DNA of 64,000 nt from the NCBI RefSeq assembly GCF_004359195.1, contig NZ_CP037954.1, forward strand, positions 2,976,001-3,040,000, read 5' to 3'. The notes under the pieces are model-generated. The model did no database searches. It had not been told where the DNA came from and was given only the letters and a program-made list of their open reading frames with translations. The stretch comes from Chryseobacterium salivictor (GTDB lineage Bacteria; Bacteroidota; Bacteroidia; Flavobacteriales; Weeksellaceae). Positions 1 to 9,379 of the stretch are shown one piece after another (positions within the stretch are counted from its first letter, which is position 1; the number at the start of each line of letters is the position of its first letter). A program made the translations under genes and the position numbers.

Positions 1-1
1 T

Positions 2-298
2 CCGAATATCAATGAAATAATTTCAGTTGGCTCGCCACTGGGAATGAACGTAATAAAAAGAAATATGGAAAGCCCATTATTGATGCCACCCTGCTCAATT
101 AATGGTTGGTACAATGCTTTTGATAAGAACGATACTGTTTCACTTTTTCCATTATCAAAACCCCATTTCACAACCGATCCAATAATTACAAACTTCGACG
201 GGGTAAAGAATGACACAAAGAACAAGCATGGAATAACAGGATATTTAAAAGATAAAGAAGTCGCTTTAAGAATTTATAACGCTCTTGCCAATAAGTAG
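2..298 (+). CDS. Alpha/beta hydrolase, C-terminal part (gene starts before window)
   Basis: The open frame runs in from the window edge, so only the last 98 codons are visible; the ATG at 44 is internal. The visible part begins with VGSPLG, like the region after the nucleophile elbow in lipase-like alpha/beta hydrolases. It ends with a conserved-looking HGITGYLKD segment, whose His could be the catalytic base. This is family-level inference from short motifs, and the substrate cannot be told. A strong hairpin follows the stop and separates it from the convergent regulator gene. Confidence 0.5.
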   Translation, partial: PNINEIISVGSPLGMNVIKRNMESPLLMPPCSINGWYNAFDKNDTVSLFPLSKPHFTTDPIITNFDGVKNDTKNKHGITGYLKDKEVALRIYNALANK

Positions 299-326
299 AT
301 TTACATCTACCGACAGCTAATGCAAA

Positions 327-372
327 GAAAGTAAAAAGGCGGTCAATAATAGAGACTGCCTTTTTACTTTTC
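327..372. terminator. Bidirectional intrinsic terminator
   Basis: A 15-bp stem with one mismatch (left arm from about 328, right arm 354-371) has A-rich flanks on one side and T-rich flanks on the other. It lies between two convergent genes, so it can end transcription from both. Confidence 0.75.
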
Positions 373-412
373 CACTTTCTGAAAATATGTATCTTTAATT
401 TTATCAAGAAAC

Positions 413-1699
413 TTACAGCTTAATAAAATCATCCAGGATATCTAACAGAATAAGGTTTCCGAGATATTCATCGCTGTCTTCCTCGTCTCCTTCCATCATA
501 TCCTTGTAAGCGCGGTAATAATCACAGATAAACTGAGGCACACTTTCTCGCGGATATTCCTGAATCACTTTCGAAATCAAGGTTTTATCCATACTAAAAG
601 AATAATCTTCGAATTCAACAAATTCCATATTAGGATATTCCGCCAAACTCAGCAGTAAATCAAGTTTTTCCGGAAGTAGATCACCTATTCCGCATAGAAC
701 TTCCAGCGTTGATTTGATCATATGCTCATCTTCTTTTTCCACCGCCCGAAGATACTTGGAAAGTTCTGCTTCGCGCAGGCACATCCCTTGTAGAAGATTT
801 TCATACTCGGCCTTAAATTCTGTGGTAATGCTGTCATAGAGCCGTTGACTTTCTTCAAAGATGCCAGCATCTCTGTTAATCTTAGGCCTTATATTTTTAT
901 TATAAGTTTGTTGCTTATATTCTAGAAATTCTAAACGATCTTGTTCTGCTGCCATCTCTTCCCAATTCGAAATACATTCCAATAATTTCTTTTTTAAAGC
1001 TGCATCTTGCTTGATCGCAACATTATAGATCAGGTTTAAATAGGCATCTTTATCATTTGGAACAAAGCAGTAATCTTCTTCACCAACCCGGGTAAATACC
1101 GCAAAAAGGTCTAAACGTTCATAATTGTTGCGGTCGAAAAACAACCTAAAAATAACCTCCTTTTCAAAAGCAAACATTGGCAGCCTAAAACAAGTGTTCT
1201 CCATCTCATATTTTATCGTTTTACACAATGGATCATCATTCGTGATTGTATATGCTCCTGTCAGCAGAACCATCCTAAAAACAATCTCTTCCAGATCATT
1301 CCTATCCCGTGAAAACATAAATTCATGCTCATGGAAAATTTCTTCCTCTTGATTGTGCCATTTCGGAATATTCCTCATATCGATAGGTTTCCCGCCAAAT
1401 GTCATTCCATAATGTACTTTGAATTGTTCAGCAAATTGTCGCTCTGTTAAATCCCAACCAATCTTTAATACGGCCTCTTTTATAGTCAAAGTAGGATCTT
1501 CCAGTTTATAATGACGTGCCAATTCAATTTTCATTCTAATCAGGTAGTCTCGCGGAGTAAACTCCGTGTTCCGTTTAAAGTCCCTTTTGAATTTTGAAAT
1601 TGAAATTTTGTAGGGTTTCCGCAGTACATCGACCTCTCCAATAGAAATATTACCGACGTTTTGCACCATGCGTTCTATAATCTCCTCTATATAAGCCAT
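413..1699 (-). CDS. Regulator-like protein with N-terminal AraC-type HTH and unknown C-terminal domain
   Basis: Residues about 15-105 resemble an AraC/XylS DNA-binding domain: YKISISKFKRDFKRNT, a YLIRMKIELA recognition-helix region, then a second HTH with LKIGWDLTERQFAEQFKVHYG. Unusually, this domain is at the N terminus. The remaining 300 residues are acidic, helical-looking and have no motif I recognise. No signal peptide or membrane segment is seen. It is convergent with the hydrolase remnant and downstream of, but separated from, the ATPase gene. DNA binding is well supported; the effector and targets are unknown. Confidence 0.6.
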   Translation of the reverse strand: MAYIEEIIERMVQNVGNISIGEVDVLRKPYKISISKFKRDFKRNTEFTPRDYLIRMKIELARHYKLEDPTLTIKEAVLKIGWDLTERQFAEQFKVHYGMTFGGKPIDMRNIPKWHNQEEEIFHEHEFMFSRDRNDLEEIVFRMVLLTGAYTITNDDPLCKTIKYEMENTCFRLPMFAFEKEVIFRLFFDRNNYERLDLFAVFTRVGEEDYCFVPNDKDAYLNLIYNVAIKQDAALKKKLLECISNWEEMAAEQDRLEFLEYKQQTYNKNIRPKINRDAGIFEESQRLYDSITTEFKAEYENLLQGMCLREAELSKYLRAVEKEDEHMIKSTLEVLCGIGDLLPEKLDLLLSLAEYPNMEFVEFEDYSFSMDKTLISKVIQEYPRESVPQFICDYYRAYKDMMEGDEEDSDEYLGNLILLDILDDFIKL

Positions 1700-1916
1700 A
1701 ATAATTTTTTAATGCGTTGTATTGATTTTCAAAATTATCACTTTGTTTATTACCAGAAAAGGAAGTTCAAGGGCAATTTAGGAAGTCTGGAGTCAAATAC
1801 CTGCTCCTTATATTGAACAAAGCTTTCTTACAGCATTATTTCTTTTTTTTTGTGGGGCTAATTATCAAATCAAAATACAGGAACACGTACAAAAAAACAC
1901 TCCAAATATCTACGAC

Positions 1917-4256
1917 TTATAGCATATTGTCTGACCATGGTGAAAGAAACTGGTTCATTATTTCTATATACTGCTCAGCATCCTCTTTCTGCATAATCAA
2001 TCCGGGATGGGCAACATCATTTCTTTTTTCTCTAAGTTCGTTTATTAGGTCAATTTGTAAAGTTAATGGATCTTGAAAGATAGTGGTTAATATTGTACTC
2101 AATAAGTTATATTCTGTTGCACTGCAACAAGCTGATATCCTGTTTATTCCAAATTTAAATTTTTCTAATGATCCTTGCATCACACCAATAGTCCACTTCC
2201 TTGTAGCATGAACAGATCCGAATAATTTCTTTAATTCATTCTCCATTGCTCTTCCATACTGGAGAATCACTGGAGAAAAATCAGTGCCCTCTTTGATATT
2301 ATGCAAGAGATATTGTCCAGATGCCAAATAATCTACCGTTATATGATTCAGTTTTGAAGTATTAAATATTAACGCGACATGCTGCAGATAGCGTTCTAAG
2401 TCAGTCCTATTACCATACTCATCAATTTTTTCTTCCAGTAACGAAATCTTGTCATCATTTTCTTCAAGATTCTTTTTCAGCTCTTCAAATTCGACCATAA
2501 AACTGTCTCTTCTGATGTTAAGAAGACTCAGCTGTAAATTGTTGGATTCATCAAAGAATCCACTATCAAACGCTTCATAATTAATACCGCCATCCTCTTC
2601 AATCACAATTGTCTCCACTTGCGTCCTGCCTGCCTCAATAGCTCCTAAGTTTCTTAAATAAAATATCTTGATCAAACTTTCTGATTGCTTTTCACTAGCA
2701 ACCAGATTTTGGAATTTACGTATCAGATACTCGCTATGTGTTTCTATGACCAATTGTATATTGAACTTTTTATTCGCTTCAAAAAACATTTCAGCAAGCA
2801 ATGACTGCCATTTGGGGTGTAAATTTGTCTCAGGTTCCTCAATGAGAAGTAAGCATGGATCAAAATAGTCCATATAGTACTCTCCTTCTTCACCGTAGTC
2901 ATGAATGAGCCTTTTATTTTTTTCTGACAATACGCTGATTTGAATCAATAATAAAATAAGCTGTTTAATTCCATAACCATAGTCAACAAGTTCTCTCTTT
3001 TCGTCATTGAAATCAATAACCGAAACAAAAATTAACTGATAGTCGAGCCTGAATTCTATCTCTAATCTTTTTCCGATTTCGAAGGCCTTTAAATAGGTAT
3101 TTAAAAATGACCATGGGTCATGCTGCAAAGGGATGTACGCCTTTAACAGATTTATAAAAGGAGAATTTAAAGTAGCATTGTAAATTCTTACATTCTGCTC
3201 CCTTACTGTAGAAAGGTAGTTTATCGACTGCACACGCTGCTTTAAAACTTCCCAGCTTTTTTTGAAAGTGTTCTCTAGCACATTATATTTAGTATAATCT
3301 TCATCTGTGGTCTCAATATCGCGCCAGATTAGGTTATCTCTTATTATCTCCAAAGAACTTTCAAAAAAGACTCTCTCTATTGATCGGTGCGGAAAAAACA
3401 CTTCATCTGGTTCAAATTCCCTTTCTCCGATCTTTAATTTACCTTCTTTAATATCAGTTTCTTTAAGCTTATCAACAAATTTCTCCCATTTGTCAATATT
3501 AGCGTCCGATCTGAAAGATTTAATTATAACAGAGGGTATAAAAGAATAGTCCTTTTCCTCTGCAACTCCATCTACCCATTCGAGCCATTTTGCATTCCTT
3601 TTTTCTTCCAGATAAAACTTATAAAATACTAATGTTTCAGACAAAAAGCTGTGCAGCTTCTCAGAATTAACCCTCCATTCCACAAAACCCTCCAAAGGGT
3701 TCTCGTCGGGTCTACCAAATATTCCGTACATTTCCCAAAAATCCTTTTTATTAAGAGATGGATCGTCTTTTTGCACTTCGTATTCCTGCATCTGCTTTTG
3801 ATATTTCTCCATATCATCCGTTTTGTCAAGATCGTCTGCATCCCTGTATTCGAAAAATAATAGACTGTCATTATTCCGACGGTCGCAAACTTCCATTTTT
3901 CTGAGTTTTCCCTTATAAGAATCACTAGATAAAACAGCATATGAAAGTTTTATATATGTGTATCTGTGTCCAAAGAAATTGAATGGTAAGGAAATCATAA
4001 GCTGCTTGCTTTTTTTATTGAATAACAAGTTTTCTAGATTTCCCAATAAATGCTCTTGGTCCGTTAGATCTAATTCATTTGGAAAAACATTTGCATTTAC
4101 ACTGTTCTTTAACAGTTGCATTCCTTTAATGATCGAACTTTTACCCGAATTATTGGTCCCTGTCAACAGGTTAATTGCTGAGAAGGTTTCCAGGAATCCC
4201 TGCTGATCATTAAAAATTCTGAAATTGTTAAAACCTACTATATCAATTGGGTGCAT
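1917..4256 (-). CDS. ABC/OLD-like ATPase with C-terminal HEPN-like domain, probable defence protein
   Basis: The protein has 779 residues. Walker A is GTNNSGKSS near residue 33. Walker B and D-loop lie in LLLIEEPETNLHPKWQ, followed by VIETHSEYLIRKF, the usual layout of AAA ATPases of the OLD/DUF3696 type. The last 170 residues are helical and contain RNDVAH, an RX4H pattern typical of HEPN ribonucleases, inside ELREKRNDVAHPG. An ATPase sensor joined to a HEPN toxin is a common antiphage plan (as in PrrC/RloC). The start lies 21 bp after the 122-aa upstream gene, implying an operon. Defence is an inference; the ATPase call is firm. Confidence 0.75.
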   Translation of the reverse strand: MHPIDIVGFNNFRIFNDQQGFLETFSAINLLTGTNNSGKSSIIKGMQLLKNSVNANVFPNELDLTDQEHLLGNLENLLFNKKSKQLMISLPFNFFGHRYTYIKLSYAVLSSDSYKGKLRKMEVCDRRNNDSLLFFEYRDADDLDKTDDMEKYQKQMQEYEVQKDDPSLNKKDFWEMYGIFGRPDENPLEGFVEWRVNSEKLHSFLSETLVFYKFYLEEKRNAKWLEWVDGVAEEKDYSFIPSVIIKSFRSDANIDKWEKFVDKLKETDIKEGKLKIGEREFEPDEVFFPHRSIERVFFESSLEIIRDNLIWRDIETTDEDYTKYNVLENTFKKSWEVLKQRVQSINYLSTVREQNVRIYNATLNSPFINLLKAYIPLQHDPWSFLNTYLKAFEIGKRLEIEFRLDYQLIFVSVIDFNDEKRELVDYGYGIKQLILLLIQISVLSEKNKRLIHDYGEEGEYYMDYFDPCLLLIEEPETNLHPKWQSLLAEMFFEANKKFNIQLVIETHSEYLIRKFQNLVASEKQSESLIKIFYLRNLGAIEAGRTQVETIVIEEDGGINYEAFDSGFFDESNNLQLSLLNIRRDSFMVEFEELKKNLEENDDKISLLEEKIDEYGNRTDLERYLQHVALIFNTSKLNHITVDYLASGQYLLHNIKEGTDFSPVILQYGRAMENELKKLFGSVHATRKWTIGVMQGSLEKFKFGINRISACCSATEYNLLSTILTTIFQDPLTLQIDLINELREKRNDVAHPGLIMQKEDAEQYIEIMNQFLSPWSDNML

Positions 4257-4277
4257 ATTCTGTTCTTTAATATCTAA

Positions 4278-4646
4278 TTAATTTTCACTTACCATAGTAG
4301 TTTTCCAAGCAGTAACTTCCAGCAGAACTGCAGCGTCACCAGCATTATTCCATACAGAATTGCCTAATTTCCAATACATTGTATATCTTTTATTTATACC
4401 ATTATTAATGTCTTCAATTTTGGTTTTTCCGGTTTTTGTGTAAAGAACAACCTCATCCCCTTTTTTGACTTTTTGGGAATTGAACCAGTGCGTATGTCTT
4501 ATTTTATTAGAGATAGTATCCTCACCTGAATAGGTTGTGTCTATGAGTATGTAATGGTTGAGATTGCAGTCTTCAACAACAGTCAGGTTTACTCTTTCAC
4601 TTTCGAGCGTACCATAGTCTACGACACTATTAATTTTTAATTTCAT
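4278..4646 (-). CDS. Small hypothetical protein, operon partner of the ATPase-HEPN gene
   Basis: The protein has 122 residues, is beta-rich and soluble, with no signal peptide. It carries a conserved-looking KKGDEVVLYTKTGKT segment and a WKLGNSVWNNAGDAAVLLE segment. No catalytic motif is recognised. It is first in a two-gene minus-strand operon with the ATPase-HEPN gene, with only 21 bp between them, so it is probably a dedicated partner such as a regulator, sensor or antitoxin. That role is inferred only from position. Confidence 0.6.
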   Translation of the reverse strand: MKLKINSVVDYGTLESERVNLTVVEDCNLNHYILIDTTYSGEDTISNKIRHTHWFNSQKVKKGDEVVLYTKTGKTKIEDINNGINKRYTMYWKLGNSVWNNAGDAAVLLEVTAWKTTMVSEN

Positions 4647-4836
4647 AATTGGTTATTTAGCTTTCAAAGCAATTTAGTAATATTTATAATCTTAACAAAA
4701 GAAATTTAAATAGTTGAATAAGAATTGCTAAATTTATTAGAACACATCGCTTTTTTACAATAATGGATACCCTTTTTGAAAATAATAAATTTGAGATTGA
4801 AGTTCGAGATTAGCCATTAACTTCATTGACATTTTA

Positions 4837-5130
4837 ATGCTTATTCAGCCAAGCTGTTCTTTAGCCGAATCACTTTCAAAACAGGATCTTTTCATCAATA
4901 GTATCATTGCGCAGTTGGGAGCTTCCCTCCTATTGAATCTACTTAAAACTGGAATGACAAAAAACAAGGGATCCTTCCTGAACCTTCAAAATTTCAAATC
5001 TCAGCCCTTTACCATCGACAGTTTTTTCAACTGCCGCGGCCAAAAGCCGTTGGCTTTTGGTGAAAAATCGGCTGCAACGGCTGCCCCTTTCACCTCTCCC
5101 CCGATAGCCGTTGTGGGTTATTTGTGGGAT
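4837..5130 (+). pseudogene. Remnant of PRTRC ThiF-family gene (3' end)
   Basis: From about 4846 the reading matches the last 55 residues of the intact PRTRC ThiF protein encoded at 32021-32830: PSCSLAES-SKQDLFINS-IAQLGASLLLNLLKTGMT aligns with PSCSLAEALEKQDLYINSTLAQMGSSLLWNLFRNGMT. The 5' three quarters are missing and the original stop is lost, so the frame runs on to 5196. Sequence after the gene is also shared: CCCCGATAGC is found about 80-100 bp downstream in both copies. It is a dead duplicate or deletion scar of a PRTRC element, in the opposite orientation to the intact copy. Confidence 0.8.
5040..5060. repeat. Perfect 9-bp inverted repeat
   Basis: CCAAAAGCC-GTT-GGCTTTTGG forms a hairpin just after the ThiF remnant. 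It has no T-run on either side, so it is not a clear terminator; it may be a boundary scar of the element. Confidence 0.6.
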
Positions 5131-5200
5131 ACAAGGTATCCCAATACGTTTTGCAGAGAAATTATAATAGGAATAAAAATTCAAGATATCAACTAACATC

Positions 5201-7495
5201 TTATTTATCAGCACTTTTTTCAAATGGCATAATATCATTTAGAACATTAGGAATACCTTGCTCGCGATATTCTGTATTTACGCTGATTTGTACGACCTCT
5301 CTTGAATCCTTCCAGTGAATTACACTCAAAAATGCCAATGCTAACTGAACCTTTAAATCTTGATTATTCGGATCATTCTCTAAATTCCATCGATCTTTTG
5401 TCTCCCTGTTCTCCTCTTTATTGATATCTATTACCGATCCGTAGATTTTTAATTCGTCATTTATAAGTACAAGTCTTAATTCATCAATCTCCTCTTGCTG
5501 TAAAGCTCTATGCTCTATAGCTGGTAAATCATCTTTTCGGACGACGAATATTAGATCTTGAGTACCATATTCTGTGGCAGGTATCTCCAATACTCGGCTT
5601 TTAAAACTACTTTTATCAATAATTTCTTTAGCTTGATAGTGAAGTCCTATCCCAATGAGTACGATTCCAGTATGTTCGCCTATCAATCTTGTTAATCCGG
5701 GTATCAAATCTTCAGCTCTTAATAAATATCTTTTTGTTCTGGCTATCGCAAAAGAGTTTGGTATGTATCTATTAATGCCTTCTCTAGCTAAAGCCGCAGC
5801 AAAAACTGTATCATAATTTATATGAGGTGTATCGCCTTCCGTAAATGCAGCTTTGGACATCAAGATCGTACTTCCGGTCACAGATACTTTAGTTCTCCCT
5901 TCCTTGTGCTGCTCATCCAACGGTATAAAAATAGAGTCGTATTCACGGAAAGCGTCTCCTAGTATAGAATTTGAGCCTTCGTAGAAGTTCTGGATCATCC
6001 TCTCCGAAAGTTCGGCGTTAAGTTTTTGATTCCCAATTTTATCAGTTATGGATTGTTTTAAATGCTCAACAAATTGTTCTAATTCGGCTTTCTTAGTATC
6101 ATCCTCTTCATAATTTAAAGTGTGAAGCAACTCTGTATTTTCACGAACATCTTTTAGACACTTCTCAAAAAAAGATATATTATTAAGCCAATTACCTAAC
6201 TCTCCTACCTCATCCGGTAGGTTCGGAAGATCGGTAAAATTCTGATAACTATAATATTGTACCTGGAAAAATTGCCTAATGAACAATATGGTTAAATAAC
6301 AACATATCCAATAGGTGACCTGTCTTCTATTGCCCAGATTATCCAGCTCAGGAAAATAATACTTAAAGTCGATTGGTGCTCCTATATTTTTGTATTCATT
6401 ACTGAAGTGTTCAAACCAATGAAATATCTCGGCCATAGATTTCGGTAACAGAACATATTTAGGAGGTTGAGATTGCGTGAATTCAAAAAAGTATTTTAAT
6501 ATATCATACTGACCTCGATAATACATCAAACCACCTAATGCATAATGGAATTCTAGAAAACGCTGGCGTTCCAAATCTCTTCTTTCAACTTCAATTTCAT
6601 TGCTTATATTACCACCCGATTCGTAGTTTGGAATAAGCAATCTAAGTCTGTAATCATAATACTGACTTGAATGAGCCCAAAACATTTTCACCAGTCTCGG
6701 GTAATCACAAATTGTATAAATATTACGCCAAAGAGAATGGTATGTTTCATTAGATATGATAATCTCTTCGAAATCTTCTCCTAATAGCCAAATACCGCTT
6801 ACGGCTCGATGTTCAATTGCCCTTAACTTTCTGTTTTGGACGACTGTGGATTCTTCATTAAGTTTGTTGACCATAAAATACAGGTCGACCGGATATACTA
6901 ACAGTGCATCTTTGGGATTGTTTCTTCGGATATTTGCAAAAGTTTTGTAGTAAAATTCAAGTAACGTCTCTTGTAGATGCTCATCCTGTTTTTCTATGGC
7001 GTAATAAGTCATTTCATTAATCGCTTTCAGATAGTACTGTCTCTTTTCATCTTTTTCAGATAAAGCATCATTTTCCCTGATTATATGGCTTAATAAAGAG
7101 CTTGACTTCCCATTAAATAAACTAACTTTCTCTAACCATTTGAAGAACAATACGGTCAATAAAATTGTAAAAGCAAAAACTAAAAAATTGGCTGAATTAT
7201 TAATAAACCAGTTATCCCATCCAAAGAAAGGCTGTGATTTAAAAATTACAAATAGAAATGAAATAAGCGTTGCAAACAGAATTAACTTAAATAGGGAAAT
7301 ATTGTACTCTTTTTCCCCGATTTTAAACTTCAGAGCTTTTTGCGGATATTCATAGTTAAATAAAACGGATAGATATTCAGACTGGTATTTATCACCTATA
7401 TTCGAAGTCTTATCTACAATTATGGGATATGCAATGCCTAATATCGCAATATCTATTGCTACACAAATTTCTACTATATTTTCAATACTTATCAT
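5201..7495 (-). CDS. Large membrane-anchored protein of unknown function
   Basis: The protein has 764 residues. Three hydrophobic segments lie in the N-terminal part: about 7-27 (ending AYPIIV), 68-86 (LILFATLISFLFVIF) and 99-118 (ANFLVFAFTILLTVLFF). About 640 soluble residues follow, helix-rich and without a motif I know. It stands alone on the minus strand next to the defence-like ATPase pair. The layout (short membrane anchor, large cytosolic domain) occurs in some antiphage effectors, but no function can be assigned from sequence. Confidence 0.55.
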   Translation of the reverse strand: MISIENIVEICVAIDIAILGIAYPIIVDKTSNIGDKYQSEYLSVLFNYEYPQKALKFKIGEKEYNISLFKLILFATLISFLFVIFKSQPFFGWDNWFINNSANFLVFAFTILLTVLFFKWLEKVSLFNGKSSSLLSHIIRENDALSEKDEKRQYYLKAINEMTYYAIEKQDEHLQETLLEFYYKTFANIRRNNPKDALLVYPVDLYFMVNKLNEESTVVQNRKLRAIEHRAVSGIWLLGEDFEEIIISNETYHSLWRNIYTICDYPRLVKMFWAHSSQYYDYRLRLLIPNYESGGNISNEIEVERRDLERQRFLEFHYALGGLMYYRGQYDILKYFFEFTQSQPPKYVLLPKSMAEIFHWFEHFSNEYKNIGAPIDFKYYFPELDNLGNRRQVTYWICCYLTILFIRQFFQVQYYSYQNFTDLPNLPDEVGELGNWLNNISFFEKCLKDVRENTELLHTLNYEEDDTKKAELEQFVEHLKQSITDKIGNQKLNAELSERMIQNFYEGSNSILGDAFREYDSIFIPLDEQHKEGRTKVSVTGSTILMSKAAFTEGDTPHINYDTVFAAALAREGINRYIPNSFAIARTKRYLLRAEDLIPGLTRLIGEHTGIVLIGIGLHYQAKEIIDKSSFKSRVLEIPATEYGTQDLIFVVRKDDLPAIEHRALQQEEIDELRLVLINDELKIYGSVIDINKEENRETKDRWNLENDPNNQDLKVQLALAFLSVIHWKDSREVVQISVNTEYREQGIPNVLNDIMPFEKSADK

Positions 7496-7847
7496 ACAAT
7501 AATCTTAGGTTTAAATTTGGCTAGGCCAAATAATATTTTTCTTTTAATTAGGAAGGCAGCGGGTTCACTGACATTGTCGATCATAATTATAATAAAAAAT
7601 CAGGAGAGTTTGCCTCTGACATAATCTCACTGAATTATTTTTTTGTTCTAAAAGGTACATCTAATTTATTTACGAGATCTGTTTTTAACTAACTTTTCGA
7701 TCTGATAGACATTACGTCAGGCTCTGTGACAATACGCCCCTTCGATTTGATAGTATATTACTGTTCCATAAGCGGTTAAAAACAACTATGATAATTTAAT
7801 AATAATTAAGGAAAACCGTAGAAAACTCTTAAAAGTTGTTTTATGAT
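7496..7847. other. Intergenic region without recognised features
   Basis: About 350 bp of AT-rich sequence lie upstream of the 764-aa gene. I see no ORF, strong hairpin or repeat. It probably holds the promoter of the membrane-protein gene. Confidence 0.4.
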
Positions 7848-8191
7848 CTATATAATTTCACTTTCCAGCCCATTGTTATATTTGTTGACAAATTCAGTAA
7901 ATGATATACCATTTATTTCTGAAAATAGAGACGAAAAGTTTGTCCTTGACTCGATACCGCACTCTTTCACAAGAGTTTTGCTGCTATAACTTCGGTATTT
8001 TTTGTCTTTGCTAAGCCTCTCCGTAGCTCACTGAGATATCGGTTAAAACTTGCCCTTTTATGCTCATTGACCAATGAACTTAATCCTATTTTCCACCACT
8101 TCGACGCTTTATTGCAGTAAGGGCTATTAATTACTGATTTTGGATTATTAGTAAATATTTGTATTTCAATGATCTTCAAAAAATAATTCAC
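7848..8191 (-). pseudogene. Degenerate AraC-type HTH gene fragment
   Basis: Two minus-strand frames together rebuild an AraC DNA-binding domain. Frame one (8191 to 7967) ends with LSSLVNEHKRASFNRYLSEL, matching LSKFINEEKGKNFSQYLNEL of the intact TPR/AraC regulator at 15041-16771. After a frame change near 7970 the second frame reads VKECGIESRTNFSSLFSEI and then GISFTEFVNKY, the second HTH, and ends at 7848. The N-terminal TPR part is absent. It is a decayed paralogue of the regulator that controls the peptide cluster. Confidence 0.65.
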
Positions 8192-8259
8192 AAATAAAAT
8201 ATTTAAATATTAGGAAAAAAAACTAAGTCCCGAAGTTTTTCTCCCTTTTTGAAAAAAAG

Positions 8260-8318
8260 GCAAGATCGTCTTTGTAGATAAAACTTGAAAAGTTTGTACG
8301 TACAAAGACACATCTTGC
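8260..8318. repeat. Imperfect inverted repeat with nested palindrome
   Basis: GCAAGATCGTCTTTGTA (8260-8276) pairs with TACAAAGACACATCTTGC (8301-8318) with one bulge. The loop holds a second small palindrome, AAACTT-GAA-AAGTTT (8281-8295). It lies in a roughly 500-bp gene-free stretch between two pseudogenes and could be an element end or a strong RNA hairpin. Confidence 0.55.
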
Positions 8319-8477
8319 TATCAAAACCTCCAAAGTTTAAGGGGCTTCTGAAAATAAACTATCGCAAAATTCGAGAGATTGATTATGGGAGAATTAAATA
8401 ATTATTGCTCATAAAAAAAAAGGATAATTGCTGTAATCATTTTACGCATATAGAGTCTAAACCTATGTCCAATTTAC

Positions 8478-8522
8478 ACAGGTGTTGTATCTATTTTATG
8501 CAGGTGCAAGAAAAACACCTGT
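8478..8522. repeat. 9-bp inverted repeat with extra half copy
   Basis: ACAGGTGTT (8478-8486) and AACACCTGT (8514-8522) are perfect inverted arms, with a further CAGGTG at 8501-8506 in the loop. It may be a regulatory or recombination site. The remaining sequence of 8192-8693 shows no gene. Confidence 0.4.
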
Positions 8523-8693
8523 AATTATTATATGCGGACTCGTTGCATTATATTTACATTTATATATGCTTGTGAATTTTAAAAATTGACAATCTTTTGA
8601 TTTGTCAATCAAAGTTGCATTAACTCTTATTTGACAAAATAAACATTTAAATTTCAAGCTTTTAATAACTTAATATTGTTGCTTAACCTCTGC

Positions 8694-8918
8694 TCATTCT
8701 AAGGTTCTGACGTCGATTTGCACTCCCAAACTTCGGAAACCCAAATTTTCTGCGGTGTCGCTTAACCCCAGTAAAGAACTTCCTTCTCTTGTGGTTTCTG
8801 ATAAGCTGCGGATTTGTTGTAAAGGAATGGTTTTGCCGTAGTATTTACTGACGATTCTAAGGCAAGTTGATCCGCAATCTTTGGCGTCGGGTTGGTTGAA
8901 GAAAGGAAAAAATTTCAA
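8694..8918 (-). pseudogene. Truncated C39-peptidase ABC exporter (first 74 residues only)
   Basis: The sequence is nearly identical to the N terminus of the intact exporter encoded at 27641-29839. It keeps the catalytic-Cys motif KDCGSTCLRI and the KYYGKTIPLQQIR segment, then stops after 74 residues, before the catalytic His. About 650 residues are missing (rest of the peptidase, membrane domain, ATPase). It starts at TTG overlapping the stop of the upstream 132-aa gene, so it was probably the exporter of the LanB operon before being cut off. It cannot work as a transporter. Confidence 0.85.
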
Positions 8919-9313
8919 TATTGAGCTTTAAAATTGTCTGTTCCAAAAATCGCCAATATTTTACAATCTAATAGATACCGAAGTCGTTTTATTATTAAAG
9001 TTTCAAAATCTTGTAAATCGCTTACAGCAAAATCATCATCTAAATAATTAGACATTGCTGTGAAAAAACGACTTTTCAAAATTGGTGTTTTTAATTCATC
9101 AATAATAATTGCATTAATTTCATCAAAATCGTAGGAAATAAAAAGATCATTACATTCTCTTACTTTTAACTTTTGATTTTCTTCTTGTTCATTATTTTGT
9201 TCAGTTTCTATTTCAAAACAATTTTTTAAAAACACAATACAGAAATCAGTATTATTATATATTAAAAAATCAAATTTTTCAGCAAGTTGAATTAAAAAGA
9301 AATCTCTTGCCAA
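8915..9313 (-). CDS. Hypothetical protein in LanB peptide operon
   Basis: The protein has 132 residues if it starts at the TTG at 9313; the open frame extends upstream only to a stop at 9365, and no ATG is available. It is in the same frame as the preceding LanB C-terminal gene, about 66 bp away. It is soluble and acidic in the middle, with no recognised motif, and is translationally coupled to the truncated exporter. It could be a maturation or immunity factor of the pathway, or a start-degraded gene. Function unknown. Confidence 0.45.
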   Translation of the reverse strand: MARDFFLIQLAEKFDFLIYNNTDFCIVFLKNCFEIETEQNNEQEENQKLKVRECNDLFISYDFDEINAIIIDELKTPILKSRFFTAMSNYLDDDFAVSDLQDFETLIIKRLRYLLDCKILAIFGTDNFKAQY

Positions 9314-9379
9314 TAAATCTTTTGTATTGAATTTTATATCTTTTGAAACATTCTGGATATTCTTTTAATTCCGAGAAAT

